Below, in pieces: positions 10,069 through 18,050 of a stretch of DNA of 52,273 nucleotides (position 1 is its first letter; each line of letters begins with the position of its first letter). A program made the translations under genes and the position numbers. A model generated the notes under the pieces. It ran no database searches. It saw only the letters and a program-made list of their open reading frames with translations, and was not told where the DNA came from. Origin of the DNA: an uncultured Clostridium sp. (lineage in GTDB: Bacteria > Bacillota > Clostridia > TANB77 > CAG-508); NCBI GenBank assembly GCA_930989765.1, contig CAKNNA010000008.1, forward strand, positions 1-52,273, in the 5' to 3' direction.

Positions 10069-10100
10069 ATGAACTTTAGGGACGTTCCTTAAAGTTCATT
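10069..10100. repeat. REP-like palindrome (GAACTTTA family)
   Basis: AATGAACTTTA...TAAAGTTCATT around GGGACGTTCC forms an almost perfect stem followed by a T run, so it can also end metK transcription. Close relatives are at 4745-4771, 18988-19024 and 19060-19096. Confidence 0.75.
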
Positions 10101-10214
10101 TTTTCTTGTGATTCTTGATTTTAAAATAAATTACTGAAAAAAGGCATATTTACCTATTGTAATTTTCTATGATAAAAGATAATTTTTTTGTGTATAAGGA
10201 TTAACAAAAAATAT

Positions 10215-10256
10215 AAAAGGACCATCTTCTCGTAAAAAAAGAAAGATGGTCCTTTT
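10215..10256 (-). terminator. Intrinsic terminator after the glycosyltransferase gene
   Basis: AAAAGGACCATCTT at 10215-10228 pairs with AAGATGGTCCTTTT at 10243-10256, 14 base pairs, next to A and T runs. It lies directly downstream of the minus-strand gene. Confidence 0.85.
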
Positions 10257-10260
10257 TACA

Positions 10261-11124
10261 TTATAACTGAAAGGCATCTGATAGTTCAATTTTAAGATCT
10301 TCAGGCAGTGAATTGTATTTTTCACGAAGTCTATTTGTATAGTCTTCATAGAAAAATGCGATATCTAAGTGAGAAACATTGTGAAGTTTCGTAAAATTTT
10401 CGATAGCATATTTGTATGCATCAACAAAATCTAAGGCTCTAGCACGCATAGCGTCTAAAGATTGCTTATTGGTTAGACTGTTTAGATTGTTACAGGTATA
10501 ATTATAACCAATATATTCAATTGTTATAACTTTTTCTGATGAAGCAATTAATATTGGAATAAGAGCAACATCTTCATAACATCTTAAGTCAACTGTAAAT
10601 AAAACATTAGAAAATATTGTTTTTCTAAAAGCGAATAACCAATAGACTGCATATTTTTTTCCAGGAATAGACCAATGTTTTAAAGAGTCAATACCTGTTA
10701 AAAGTATGTTTAAATGGCAATCAAGGTTATATCTTTGATGATTTTTATGTTTATCATCACCAATAAGGTTTGACTGATATCTAATAATGTCTGGAAAATT
10801 ATGTTGCTTTATTGTTAAAGCAAGGTTTGCAAGCAAATCTTTGTTAATGGTATCATCTGAATCTACAAAGATTAAATAATCACCTGTTGCAAGTGTGATA
10901 CCTCTTCTACGAGAGTAAGAAACACCAGCGTTCGCAAAATGATATACTTGAACATATGGAAATTTAAAAAAATATTCATCCAAGATTTCAGAAGTACCAT
11001 CAGTAGAGCCATCATCAATAAGGATGACCTCAAAATCATGGTAACTTTGCTCCAAAATACTATCTATACATTTCCGTATAGAATCCTTTGAATTGAAGCA
11101 AGGAACTATTACTGAAAACATCAT
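10261..11124 (-). CDS. Family 2 glycosyltransferase
   Basis: A 287-residue GT-A fold enzyme transferring a sugar from a nucleotide donor, probably to a surface polysaccharide or glycolipid. The opening FSVIVPCFNSKDSIRKCI, then VILIDDGSTDGT and the metal-binding DxD in IFVDSDDT are canonical. No membrane helix is evident. ATG 11124 is preferred since GGAGG at 11134-11138 is nine bases upstream; the longer GTG start at 11133 would overlap that site. The Arg of SIRKCI, a common family position, is a CGG codon, showing CGG can be read as Arg here. The acceptor is unknown, and no other polysaccharide genes are adjacent. Confidence 0.9.
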   Translation of the reverse strand: MMFSVIVPCFNSKDSIRKCIDSILEQSYHDFEVILIDDGSTDGTSEILDEYFFKFPYVQVYHFANAGVSYSRRRGITLATGDYLIFVDSDDTINKDLLANLALTIKQHNFPDIIRYQSNLIGDDKHKNHQRYNLDCHLNILLTGIDSLKHWSIPGKKYAVYWLFAFRKTIFSNVLFTVDLRCYEDVALIPILIASSEKVITIEYIGYNYTCNNLNSLTNKQSLDAMRARALDFVDAYKYAIENFTKLHNVSHLDIAFFYEDYTNRLREKYNSLPEDLKIELSDAFQL

Positions 11125-11234
11125 AAAAAGCACCTCCAGAATGTGTTAAACTCAAAAATAGAGTTTAAGAGATTATTAATAATATATAATAAATAGAATT
11201 ATACATCGTAATATTGAAAACTTCAAGCCTATTC

Positions 11235-11263
11235 TTGAAAAAATAGTAACTCTATGGTATAAC
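11235..11263 (+). promoter_or_regulatory. Probable promoter of the beta-glucosidase operon
   Basis: TTGAAA at 11235-11240, 17 bases, TATAAC at 11258-11263, about 100 bases before the GH3 start. No clear operator or catabolite site is evident. Confidence 0.45.
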
Positions 11264-11364
11264 TAAGCTATAATTAAATAGTGAAAATAAACTAAAAAAT
11301 TGAAAGTATATATTATAATAAGAATGGTTTATAACTTAAAAATATATAAAAACGGAGGTGCATT

Positions 11365-13743
11365 ATGAATTATGAAGAAATAATAAATAAAATGTCATTA
11401 GAAGAAAAAGCACAGTTATGTGTAGGTGCAGATTATTGGAGTAGTAAAGAGTTTAAACAATATGATATACCTAAAATAAGAATGTCAGATGGTCCACATG
11501 GTTTAAGAGTACAAAAAGGAAAAGCAGATAATTTAGGAATTAATGAAAGCGAAATATCTATATGTTTTCCAGCAAGTTCAACAATAGCTAATAGTTGGGA
11601 CAGAAAAATTGCATACAAACTTGGAGAAGCATTAGGGCAAGAAGCTAAAGCAGAGGGGATTAATATACTTTTAGGACCAGCTATTAATATAAAAAGGACT
11701 CCATTATGTGGTAGAAATTTTGAATATTTTTCAGAAGACCCATATTTAACAGGAATTTTAGGAAGTGAATATGTAAAAGGATTACAAAAACAAAATGTAG
11801 GAGCTTGTGTAAAGCATTTTGCTGTAAACAATCAAGAAATTAGAAGAAGAACAATAGATGTGGTAATTGATGAAAGATGCCTAAGAGAGATATATTTAAA
11901 AGCATTTGAGATGATTATAGAAAAATCAAAACCATGGTCTATAATGAGTGCATATAATAAAGTAAATGGTGAGTATTGTAGTGAAAATACACATCTATTA
12001 GAAGATATATTAAGGAAAGAATGGAATTTTGAAGGATTAGTTATCTCAGATTGGGGAGCAGAAAATAATAGAGTAAAAGGAATAGAAAATGACCATGATT
12101 TAGAGATGCCAGGTGGAAGAGGAACATCAATAGAAACAGTAATAGAAGCGGTTAAAACTGATAAAATCAAAGAAAGTAAATTAGATAATATTATAGATAG
12201 AATTATTACTATAGCAAAAATAAGTAAAAAAGGTAATAGTGGTGAAAAATATGATAAAGAGAATCATCATAAAATTGCACAGCAAATTGCTGAAGAATCT
12301 ATTGTTTTATTAAAAAATGAAGAAAATATATTACCATTAAAAAATAAGAAAATAGCATTAATAGGAGATATGGTAAAACATCCAAGATACCAAGGAACTG
12401 GAAGTTCAGGCATAAATCCTTATAAAATAGAAAATGCTTATGATAATTTTAAAGAAAATGATATAGTATTTGATTATGCCAAAGGATATGAAAGATTTGA
12501 ATCAGAAAATGATGAATTACTTATAAAAGAGGCAATAAATATCGCAAAGAAAAATGAAATTGTAGTCATATTTATTGGTCTAACAGAAGATTTTGAATCT
12601 GAGGGAGCAGATAGAGAATTTTTAAATATTCCTGAAAATCAAAATAAGCTGATAGAAGAAATTTATAAAGTAAATAAAAATATTATAGTAGTATTATCAA
12701 ATGGCTCTCCAGTTTTAATGCCTTGGAAAGATAAAGTAAAAGCAATTATAACAGGATATCTTGGAGGAGAAGCGGGAGCTAGAGCAATGGTAAATTGTAT
12801 ATTAGGAAAAGTAAATCCAAGTGGAAAATTAGCCGAAACATATCCTGAAAAATTAGAAGATACTCCATGTTATAAAAACTATCCTGGCACAGAGGTAACA
12901 GTAGAATATAAAGAATCTATATATGTTGGATATAGGTTTTATGATACAAAAAATTTAAAAGTTCTTTTCCCATTTGGGTATGGATTAAGTTACACAGAGT
13001 TTGAATATTCAAATTTAATAATTAACCAAAATAAAGATATATTAGAAGTATCATTTAAAATAAAGAATGTAGGAAATTTAAAAGGAAAAGAGATAGCACA
13101 AATATATGTATCACAGGAAAATCCAAAAATATTTAAGCCTAGAAAAGAATTAAAAGAATTTGAAAAAGTAGAACTTGATGTAGGAGAAGAAAAAGAAATA
13201 AAGGTAACATTAAATAGAAAATCATTTGAATACTATAACCCTGAAACTTCTATGTGGAGTGTAGAACAAGGAAAATACAAAATATTAGTTGGAAAATCAA
13301 GCAAAGATATTGTACTAGAAAAAGAAATTTTTATAGAATCACAAGATAAAAATATAGAAAAAACATATACAAAAAAATATTATACAGCTGATATTAATGA
13401 AATTACTGATAATGAATTTGAAGAATTGCTAGGAAGAAAAATTCCTAGAAGATATCTTAAATTAGAAGAACTAACTGATGAAAATACATTAGAACAAATA
13501 AAAGAAACAAAAATTGGAAAATTTATTTATGAAAATCAAATAGAAAAGATGAAAAATCTGCAAAAAGAGCATGATGCAAATAAAGCTACAAAAGTAATGA
13601 TGGATTTACAAAAACCATTAAAAAAATTTTATGAGAAAAAAAGTAGTAGAATAACCAAAAAGATGGTAGAAGAGCTAATTGAAATTGCAAGACATAATGA
13701 TGATTTTAGTGAAAATGACTTTATACGCGAATTTTTAAAGTAA
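11365..13743 (+). CDS. Glycoside hydrolase family 3 beta-glucosidase
   Basis: A 792-residue cytoplasmic enzyme releasing terminal beta-linked sugars from imported oligosaccharides. The (beta/alpha)8 domain has the conserved KH in CVKHFAVNNQE and the nucleophile Asp229 in VISDWGAEN. The alpha/beta sandwich follows, with GLTEDFESEGADRE in its middle, then a fibronectin-III-like domain after FPFGYGLSYTEFEYS. A Lys/Glu-rich tail of about 140 residues extends beyond the fibronectin domain. There is no signal peptide. GGAGGTG precedes the ATG. A HAD phosphatase starts 12 bases downstream, so the two are co-transcribed; a phosphosugar step in glucoside use is plausible. Confidence 0.93.
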   Translation: MNYEEIINKMSLEEKAQLCVGADYWSSKEFKQYDIPKIRMSDGPHGLRVQKGKADNLGINESEISICFPASSTIANSWDRKIAYKLGEALGQEAKAEGINILLGPAINIKRTPLCGRNFEYFSEDPYLTGILGSEYVKGLQKQNVGACVKHFAVNNQEIRRRTIDVVIDERCLREIYLKAFEMIIEKSKPWSIMSAYNKVNGEYCSENTHLLEDILRKEWNFEGLVISDWGAENNRVKGIENDHDLEMPGGRGTSIETVIEAVKTDKIKESKLDNIIDRIITIAKISKKGNSGEKYDKENHHKIAQQIAEESIVLLKNEENILPLKNKKIALIGDMVKHPRYQGTGSSGINPYKIENAYDNFKENDIVFDYAKGYERFESENDELLIKEAINIAKKNEIVVIFIGLTEDFESEGADREFLNIPENQNKLIEEIYKVNKNIIVVLSNGSPVLMPWKDKVKAIITGYLGGEAGARAMVNCILGKVNPSGKLAETYPEKLEDTPCYKNYPGTEVTVEYKESIYVGYRFYDTKNLKVLFPFGYGLSYTEFEYSNLIINQNKDILEVSFKIKNVGNLKGKEIAQIYVSQENPKIFKPRKELKEFEKVELDVGEEKEIKVTLNRKSFEYYNPETSMWSVEQGKYKILVGKSSKDIVLEKEIFIESQDKNIEKTYTKKYYTADINEITDNEFEELLGRKIPRRYLKLEELTDENTLEQIKETKIGKFIYENQIEKMKNLQKEHDANKATKVMMDLQKPLKKFYEKKSSRITKKMVEELIEIARHNDDFSENDFIREFLK

Positions 13744-13755
13744 AAGGAGAAAATA

Positions 13756-14562
13756 ATGATAAAAGCAGTTTTTATAGATATAGATGATACATTAACAAAT
13801 TCACAAAGAGAAGTAACATTAAGAACAAAAAATGCGATAAAAAAATGCATACAAAAAGGAATTAAAATAATATTAACATCAGGCAGGTCAAGGAAAGAAG
13901 CTATTGAATATCAAGAGCAAATTGGTGCAAGCCCATATATAATTTCATCAAATGGTGCATCTTGCTTCGATAAAGTAAATAAAAAGGAAATTTATAATTG
14001 TATATTAAAAAAGGAAGATGTAAGACAACTTTTAGGATATTCAGAAAAAAATGAATGTAAGATAAAATTAAATTATGAAGATAAATTAGTTTTAAATAAA
14101 GCTTTTTATCCAGATGAAAAAGATAAAGAAAAGTCAATTCCAGAATTGGAAGATATTATAGAAAATAAACCTATTGTTCAATGTGTAATATCTAATCCAG
14201 ATATAGATAAAATAATAGAATTTAAGAAATTTTTAAGTAAAAAACTTAAAATGGTTAAAATTGTAAATGAATCCAAAAGACTTAAAAATTTTGATTTAAA
14301 GCCAAGCAAAAATTATTATTGTGATATTACAAGTAAAGATGTTTCAAAAGGAAGAGCAGTACTTGAGACATGTAAGTATCTAAACTTAAAAAAAGAGGAG
14401 ATTATAGCAATAGGGGATGGAGAAAATGATATTTCAATGTTTGAATTAACTCCGAATTCGATCGCAATGGAAAATGCAGTGCAAAATGTAAAAAAGCAAG
14501 CTAAATATGTAACACTGTCAAATGATGAAGATGGAGTTGCAAATGTTTTAGAAAAACTGTAA
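13756..14562 (+). CDS. Cof-type HAD-IIB sugar-phosphate phosphatase
   Basis: A 268-residue haloacid dehalogenase hydrolase. Motif I DIDDTLT contains the nucleophile and acid Asp8/Asp10, motif II is the TSGR segment, and motif III/IV is KGRAVL...GDGENDISMFE. The IIB cap lies between about residues 85 and 190. The family dephosphorylates small phosphorylated sugars and flavin-type substrates with broad specificity. It is downstream of the beta-glucosidase and probably in one transcript, ending at a strong terminator. The precise substrate is not readable. Confidence 0.9.
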   Translation: MIKAVFIDIDDTLTNSQREVTLRTKNAIKKCIQKGIKIILTSGRSRKEAIEYQEQIGASPYIISSNGASCFDKVNKKEIYNCILKKEDVRQLLGYSEKNECKIKLNYEDKLVLNKAFYPDEKDKEKSIPELEDIIENKPIVQCVISNPDIDKIIEFKKFLSKKLKMVKIVNESKRLKNFDLKPSKNYYCDITSKDVSKGRAVLETCKYLNLKKEEIIAIGDGENDISMFELTPNSIAMENAVQNVKKQAKYVTLSNDEDGVANVLEKL

Positions 14563-14579
14563 AATTTCATAGACTTATC

Positions 14580-14622
14580 AAAGGGAACTAAAGAAAAATA
14601 GTAATTTTTCTTTAGTCCCTTT
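14580..14622. terminator. Intrinsic terminator after the HAD gene
   Basis: An approximately 20-base-pair stem with one bulge (AAAGGGA-CTAAAGAAAAAT with its complement) is followed by a T-rich tract. It lies between two convergent genes and may act on both strands. Confidence 0.8.
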
Positions 14623-14665
14623 TGACATTTTAAGAGATTTTTTTCTTTTATATAGCTTAAAGAGA

Positions 14666-15484
14666 TTATTCCAAAAGCAAATATTTCATTGCTCCAAAAC
14701 AACCAGAATAAGATGAAAAATTTGTTTTTACAACTTTTAAGTTTTTAAGAAAATTGGGATAAGTGTGCTGATATATAAAGCATGTTAAAGATTCCATATA
14801 TCCAGGAAAGCTAAAACCTCCACCTGAAAGATATATAATATCAGGATTATATGAATGAATCAAAGATACGATTTCAATTCCCATATATGAAGCTGATTGG
14901 TGAATAATTTTTAAATCTTCGAAGCTTTCAAAGGTATTATCTATTTTTTTTAAAACTTTTGAGCCAGAACAAATTTTTCCAGTTTTAATTATTTTTCCGT
15001 CAGGACCAATAGTTGGATTCCCATAAATCTGGCCGGCTAATCCATAAGCTCCTGTAAAAAGTTTGCCATTTATGACAATTCCACAACCAATTCCTGTTCC
15101 GTTTGTAATACTAATCAAAACATTTGATTGCGGATATTCTAACAATCCCGCAAGGGCAGAAGCGTTAGCATCGTTGATTAAACGAATGTTTTTACAGTTT
15201 AGATGTACAAAGTCATAAATTGATAAGCCCTCTAAACATTGCAAAGATGTATCACAAACATGTGTGCCATCAGTAGTGCATCCTGAAAAAGCAATTCCGA
15301 GTCCTTTAAAATTAAAATTAAAAGATGTGTAAAATTCGGAAATTATTTTAATTAAGTTTTCTTTAGATAAATCATCTCCAGAAGGCACAGTTTTTTGTAT
15401 TAAGGTATTTTCTTTTAGAGCTGTCATCTTTATATTGGTACATCCAATATCAATTCCACAAAGATTCTTCAATTGCCGAATCAT
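14666..15484 (-). CDS. ROK-family protein (sugar kinase-like)
   Basis: A 272-residue member of the ROK family, whose enzymes phosphorylate glucose or N-acetyl sugars with ATP. Visible are the phosphate loop GIDIGCTN, the catalytic Asp in INDANASA, and the ATP-binding ITNGTGIGCGIVINGKLFTGA. The usual substrate motif E-x-G-H is replaced by LAGQIYGN, and the CxCGxxGC zinc cluster is absent, so substrate choice or activity may differ. The protein is also shorter than typical ROK kinases (about 300). No HTH is present, so it is not a repressor. It converges on the beta-glucosidase/HAD operon and may act in the same sugar route. Confidence 0.82.
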   Translation of the reverse strand: MIRQLKNLCGIDIGCTNIKMTALKENTLIQKTVPSGDDLSKENLIKIISEFYTSFNFNFKGLGIAFSGCTTDGTHVCDTSLQCLEGLSIYDFVHLNCKNIRLINDANASALAGLLEYPQSNVLISITNGTGIGCGIVINGKLFTGAYGLAGQIYGNPTIGPDGKIIKTGKICSGSKVLKKIDNTFESFEDLKIIHQSASYMGIEIVSLIHSYNPDIIYLSGGGFSFPGYMESLTCFIYQHTYPNFLKNLKVVKTNFSSYSGCFGAMKYLLLE

Positions 15485-15575
15485 TTTATTACCTCCTTAA
15501 AAAATTTTAATAAGAGTATATCATAATTTTGTTTTGTATGCAATTGATTTGTATTCAAAATATTATTAAACAAAC

Positions 15576-15932
15576 TCATATGAAAAAGCATATGATCTAG
15601 CATCATACTGGGTAGCAATTCCAGGTACTGGAGAACATCAAACAGGAATTGCAGTTGATATTGTTTCTAGAGAATATCAAATATTAGATAAAAATCAAGA
15701 AGAAACACAGAATTTAGCAATGGCTTATGGAAAATTCTTATAAGTATGGCTTTATACAAAGATATTCTATTGAAAGAAAAATTTAACAATGATCGAGTAT
15801 AAACCTTGGCATTATAGATATGTTGGAATAGAAAATGCAACATTTATGAAGGAAAAAGGATATTGCTTAGAAGAATATATAGAATATTTGAAACAATTTG
15901 ATGATAATTATAATGATAAAGATTTGGTATAA
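15576..15932 (+). pseudogene. Remnant of a VanY/DacB-type M15 D,D-carboxypeptidase
   Basis: Fragments in different frames match the peptidase M15B family. GEHQTGIAVDI carries the zinc His and Asp, KYGFIQRYS follows in another frame, and IEYKPWHYRYVG with the second zinc His is in a third. The 5' half and signal peptide are missing, and at least two frameshifts separate the pieces, so this is a decayed gene. None of its shifts occurs at a CGG codon, unlike the three cases at 527, 19,864 and 20,579. Confidence 0.8.
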
Positions 15933-15986
15933 TTAAGATTAAAAATTGGAAATTTGTACATAATATAATCAAGGAAGGTGATTATA

Positions 15987-16253
15987 TTGATACAAATTAA
16001 ACCAATTGAGGATTTAAAAGAAAATTTTCATGACATAGAAAAAAAGGCAGAAGAAGGAGAACATATATATCTAACTAAAAATGGTTATGGACATATGATA
16101 ATGATGAGTTTAGATAGTTTTGAAAAAATAGTAAATCCTATGAATGTAAATCCAGAAGGAAATTTTTCACGTACTTTTATAATTAATAAAGATGATAATA
16201 ATCAAAATGAAAGATTATATTTAAAAAAAGATACAATTGCTGAAGATGATTAA
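15987..16253 (+). CDS. Phd/YefM-family antitoxin-like protein, orphan
   Basis: An 88-residue protein whose start IQIKPIEDLKENF and YLTKNGYGHMIMMSLDSFEKI match the Phd/YefM antitoxin N-terminal fold, which binds DNA as a dimer and autorepresses. TTG at 15987 is preferred over GTG 15978, because AAGGAAGG at 15971-15978 is at correct distance and the family begins with IQIKPI. No RelE/ParE/Doc toxin follows; the next gene is a Spo0E-like protein. The C-terminal tail is unlike a typical toxin-binding segment, so it may be an orphan regulator. Confidence 0.75.
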   Translation: MIQIKPIEDLKENFHDIEKKAEEGEHIYLTKNGYGHMIMMSLDSFEKIVNPMNVNPEGNFSRTFIINKDDNNQNERLYLKKDTIAEDD

Positions 16254-16291
16254 ACAAATTAAATTGCAATTTTTTTAAATAAAAGACAAAT

Positions 16292-16324
16292 TTCGACACA
16301 CTTTTTAAAAAAATATGGTATAAT
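16292..16324 (+). promoter_or_regulatory. Promoter with Spo0A-box-like site
   Basis: TATAAT at 16319-16324, with TGG directly before it (extended -10), lies about 23 bases from the next start. TTCGACA at 16292-16298 is the reverse complement of TGTCGAA, the core of the Spo0A box, and lies at or just upstream of the -35 region. Confidence 0.5.
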
Positions 16325-16346
16325 ATCGCCATAGGATGGTGATGTT

Positions 16347-16568
16347 ATGGACGATTTTAAATTAACATTACTTATTATGAGAAATAAAAGTAGATTAGAA
16401 AGTCTAATAGCTAAAGGGGCAAGCTATGAAAAAATACTAAAACAAAGTCAAAAATTGGACAAGTATATATCTATGAAAATGAAGAAACAAATGAAAAACG
16501 ATGGTTACTTAGAAAAAGAGGGGAGAGAATTAGTAAATGGCAAGTTTGTAGAATTAGAAAATGATTAA
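16347..16568 (+). CDS. Spo0E-like aspartyl-phosphate phosphatase
   Basis: A 73-residue protein of the Spo0E family (PF09388), small helical hairpins that dephosphorylate Spo0A~P and so delay sporulation. The diagnostic SQ-x-LD motif is present as SQKLD (34-38), preceded by the helix RLESLIAKGASYEKIL. A basic C-terminal helix of about 35 residues extends past the motif. GGATGGTG precedes the ATG. The Spo0A-box-like sequence over its promoter suggests feedback control. Assignment rests on the short motif and length, both typical. Confidence 0.75.
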   Translation: MDDFKLTLLIMRNKSRLESLIAKGASYEKILKQSQKLDKYISMKMKKQMKNDGYLEKEGRELVNGKFVELEND

Positions 16569-16621
16569 AATTACAATTGTAATTTTAAGGTTTAAAAATT
16601 TAAAAGTTATAATTTATTTGT

Positions 16622-16663
16622 AAATAAACTCTTTTCATAATTTATAAGGAAAAGAGTTTATTT
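16622..16663 (+). terminator. Intrinsic terminator after the Spo0E-like gene
   Basis: AAATAAACTCTTTT at 16622-16635 pairs with AAAAGAGTTTATTT at 16650-16663, followed by more T residues. Confidence 0.75.
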
Positions 16664-16934
16664 TTTATAGATGATATATGAAAATTTTATCCAACTAAGA
16701 TAAGTGATTTTGATGTTTGACTAAAAGAAATATTTGACAATTATGTAAATCTATAGTATAATTATATGCGGAATATAACTTATTTAAAAATACCTCTTTT
16801 TAATTGTATCGCAGGTTTCGTTCCGAAAGTTCATTTGTTTTGCTTTCTCTTCCAAAGAATAAGTAAAAAAGCACTTAAACTCTGTAACCAAAACACAAAA
16901 AGTCCATAAAATATAACAGAAAGGAGAATATTTT
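16664..16934 (+). promoter_or_regulatory. Promoter and long leader of the peroxiredoxin gene
   Basis: TTGACA at 16734-16739, 17 bases, TATAAT at 16757-16762 is a consensus promoter. Transcription from it would give a 5' leader of about 165 bases, unusually long here, with a GC-richer stretch (about 16,808-16,885) against the local background. No known riboswitch is recognised and no gene is seen in this interval. Confidence 0.65.
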
Positions 16935-17621
16935 ATGGATTATGAATTAATGATGAACGGAAATGTCAAAATAGGACAAAAAGCACCAGAGTTTACAGCT
17001 ATGACTACATTTGGAGAAATGAGCTTAAATGATTATAAAGGAAAATGGCTAGTATTATTTTCACACCCTGGAGATTTTACCCCCGTATGCACTACAGAGA
17101 TGATAGCTTTTACCAGAGCACATCAATATTTTAAAAATATGAACACAGAATTGCTAGGCTTAAGTGTTGACAGCAACAGTTCACATCTAGCTTGGATGTA
17201 TGATATTTTCTGCAGAACTGGAATACAAATTTCCTTTCCAATAATAGCAGACAGAAATGGCCAAATAGCAAGAAAATATGGAATGATTTCAAATGATGTA
17301 AGCAATACCGAAACTGTAAGAAATGTATTTATAATAGATGACAAGCAAATAGTAAGAACGATTTTAATATATCCCTTAAATGTTGGTAGATTTATTCCAG
17401 AAATAATAAGAATAGTAGAGGCTCTGCAAATGGTAGACTGTAGTAAAGGCTCTACAGCAGCAAACTGGATGCCAGGAAATCCAATTATAGCTATGCCACC
17501 CAAAAACTATAATGAGTTAGAAAACAGAATAAGATATATTGAAAAAAATAGAAATGGAATAAGTTGGTACTTAAGTTTTAATAATCCTCCTGAAATTTGT
17601 GAAAAAACAAAGGAGCAGTAA
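16935..17621 (+). CDS. Peroxiredoxin (Prx6 / 1-Cys type)
   Basis: A 228-residue thiol peroxidase that reduces hydrogen peroxide and organic peroxides in the cytoplasm. The peroxidatic Cys is in HPGDFTPVCTTE, with the supporting Thr upstream, and a conserved Arg lies in the later NVFIIDD...R region. Length and the C-terminal dimerisation arm (GSTAANWMPGNPI) match the Prx6/AhpC-TSA 1-Cys group. Additional Cys residues near 169 and close to the C-terminus might serve as resolving residues. AAAGGAGAA precedes the ATG. It is transcribed alone from a strong promoter and ends at a terminator. Confidence 0.93.
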   Translation: MDYELMMNGNVKIGQKAPEFTAMTTFGEMSLNDYKGKWLVLFSHPGDFTPVCTTEMIAFTRAHQYFKNMNTELLGLSVDSNSSHLAWMYDIFCRTGIQISFPIIADRNGQIARKYGMISNDVSNTETVRNVFIIDDKQIVRTILIYPLNVGRFIPEIIRIVEALQMVDCSKGSTAANWMPGNPIIAMPPKNYNELENRIRYIEKNRNGISWYLSFNNPPEICEKTKEQ

Positions 17622-17679
17622 TTGAAATTAAAATTAAAAAAATACATAGTAATTAATAGTTTTTGAATATTTATTGTCT

Positions 17680-17710
17680 AAACTTTGCATAATACTAATA
17701 TGCAAAGTTT
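17680..17710 (+). terminator. Intrinsic terminator after the peroxiredoxin gene
   Basis: AAACTTTGCAT at 17680-17690 pairs with ATGCAAAGTTT at 17700-17710. It is followed only by a short T stretch, so strength is uncertain. Confidence 0.6.
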
Positions 17711-17757
17711 TATGCAAATAGTTTGTTAATGTTAAAACAAAAGAATGGAGGTTACTT

Positions 17758-17925
17758 ATGGAAGGAAAACAAAAAATACATTGTACTGTAGAAACTTGTA
17801 AATACAATGATGAAGGTAATAATATTTGCAAATTACAGGCAATAAATGTAGAGCCAATTGAAAACTGTAATACAAAAAAACCAGATGAATCAATGTGTGC
17901 AAGTTATGAATATGAGAAGGAATAA
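17758..17925 (+). CDS. DUF1540 small Cys-rich protein
   Basis: A 55-residue protein starting at ATG 17758 after a GGAGG site. The spacing of its Cys residues (HCTVETCKYN, then C24, C37 and C47 in MCASYEYE) and the internal INVEP match DUF1540, a small family common in spore-forming Firmicutes and thought to bind metal. Function is not established. It is monocistronic, between a terminator and the aldolase promoter. Confidence 0.8.
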   Translation: MEGKQKIHCTVETCKYNDEGNNICKLQAINVEPIENCNTKKPDESMCASYEYEKE

Positions 17926-17942
17926 TTTTCTTCTCTATTTTC

Positions 17943-17971
17943 TTGACATATTTAAAAATTAGAAATAAAAT
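17943..17971 (+). promoter_or_regulatory. Promoter of the aldolase gene
   Basis: TTGACA at 17943-17948, 17 bases, TAAAAT at 17966-17971, about 80 bases before the start codon. Confidence 0.65.
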
Positions 17972-18050
17972 AGCTATAGTAAAAATAAATCAAAATGGCA
18001 AAATATAAATAACATAGAAAATAAAAAATTGCCAGAAAGGAAGGTAAAAA

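Noticed and set aside
15576..15932. M15 peptidase remnant as a further case of CGG-linked frameshifting
   Set aside because: Its breaks are at TTA-TAA and an A-rich tract, with no CGG, and the 5' half is gone, so it is ordinary gene decay.
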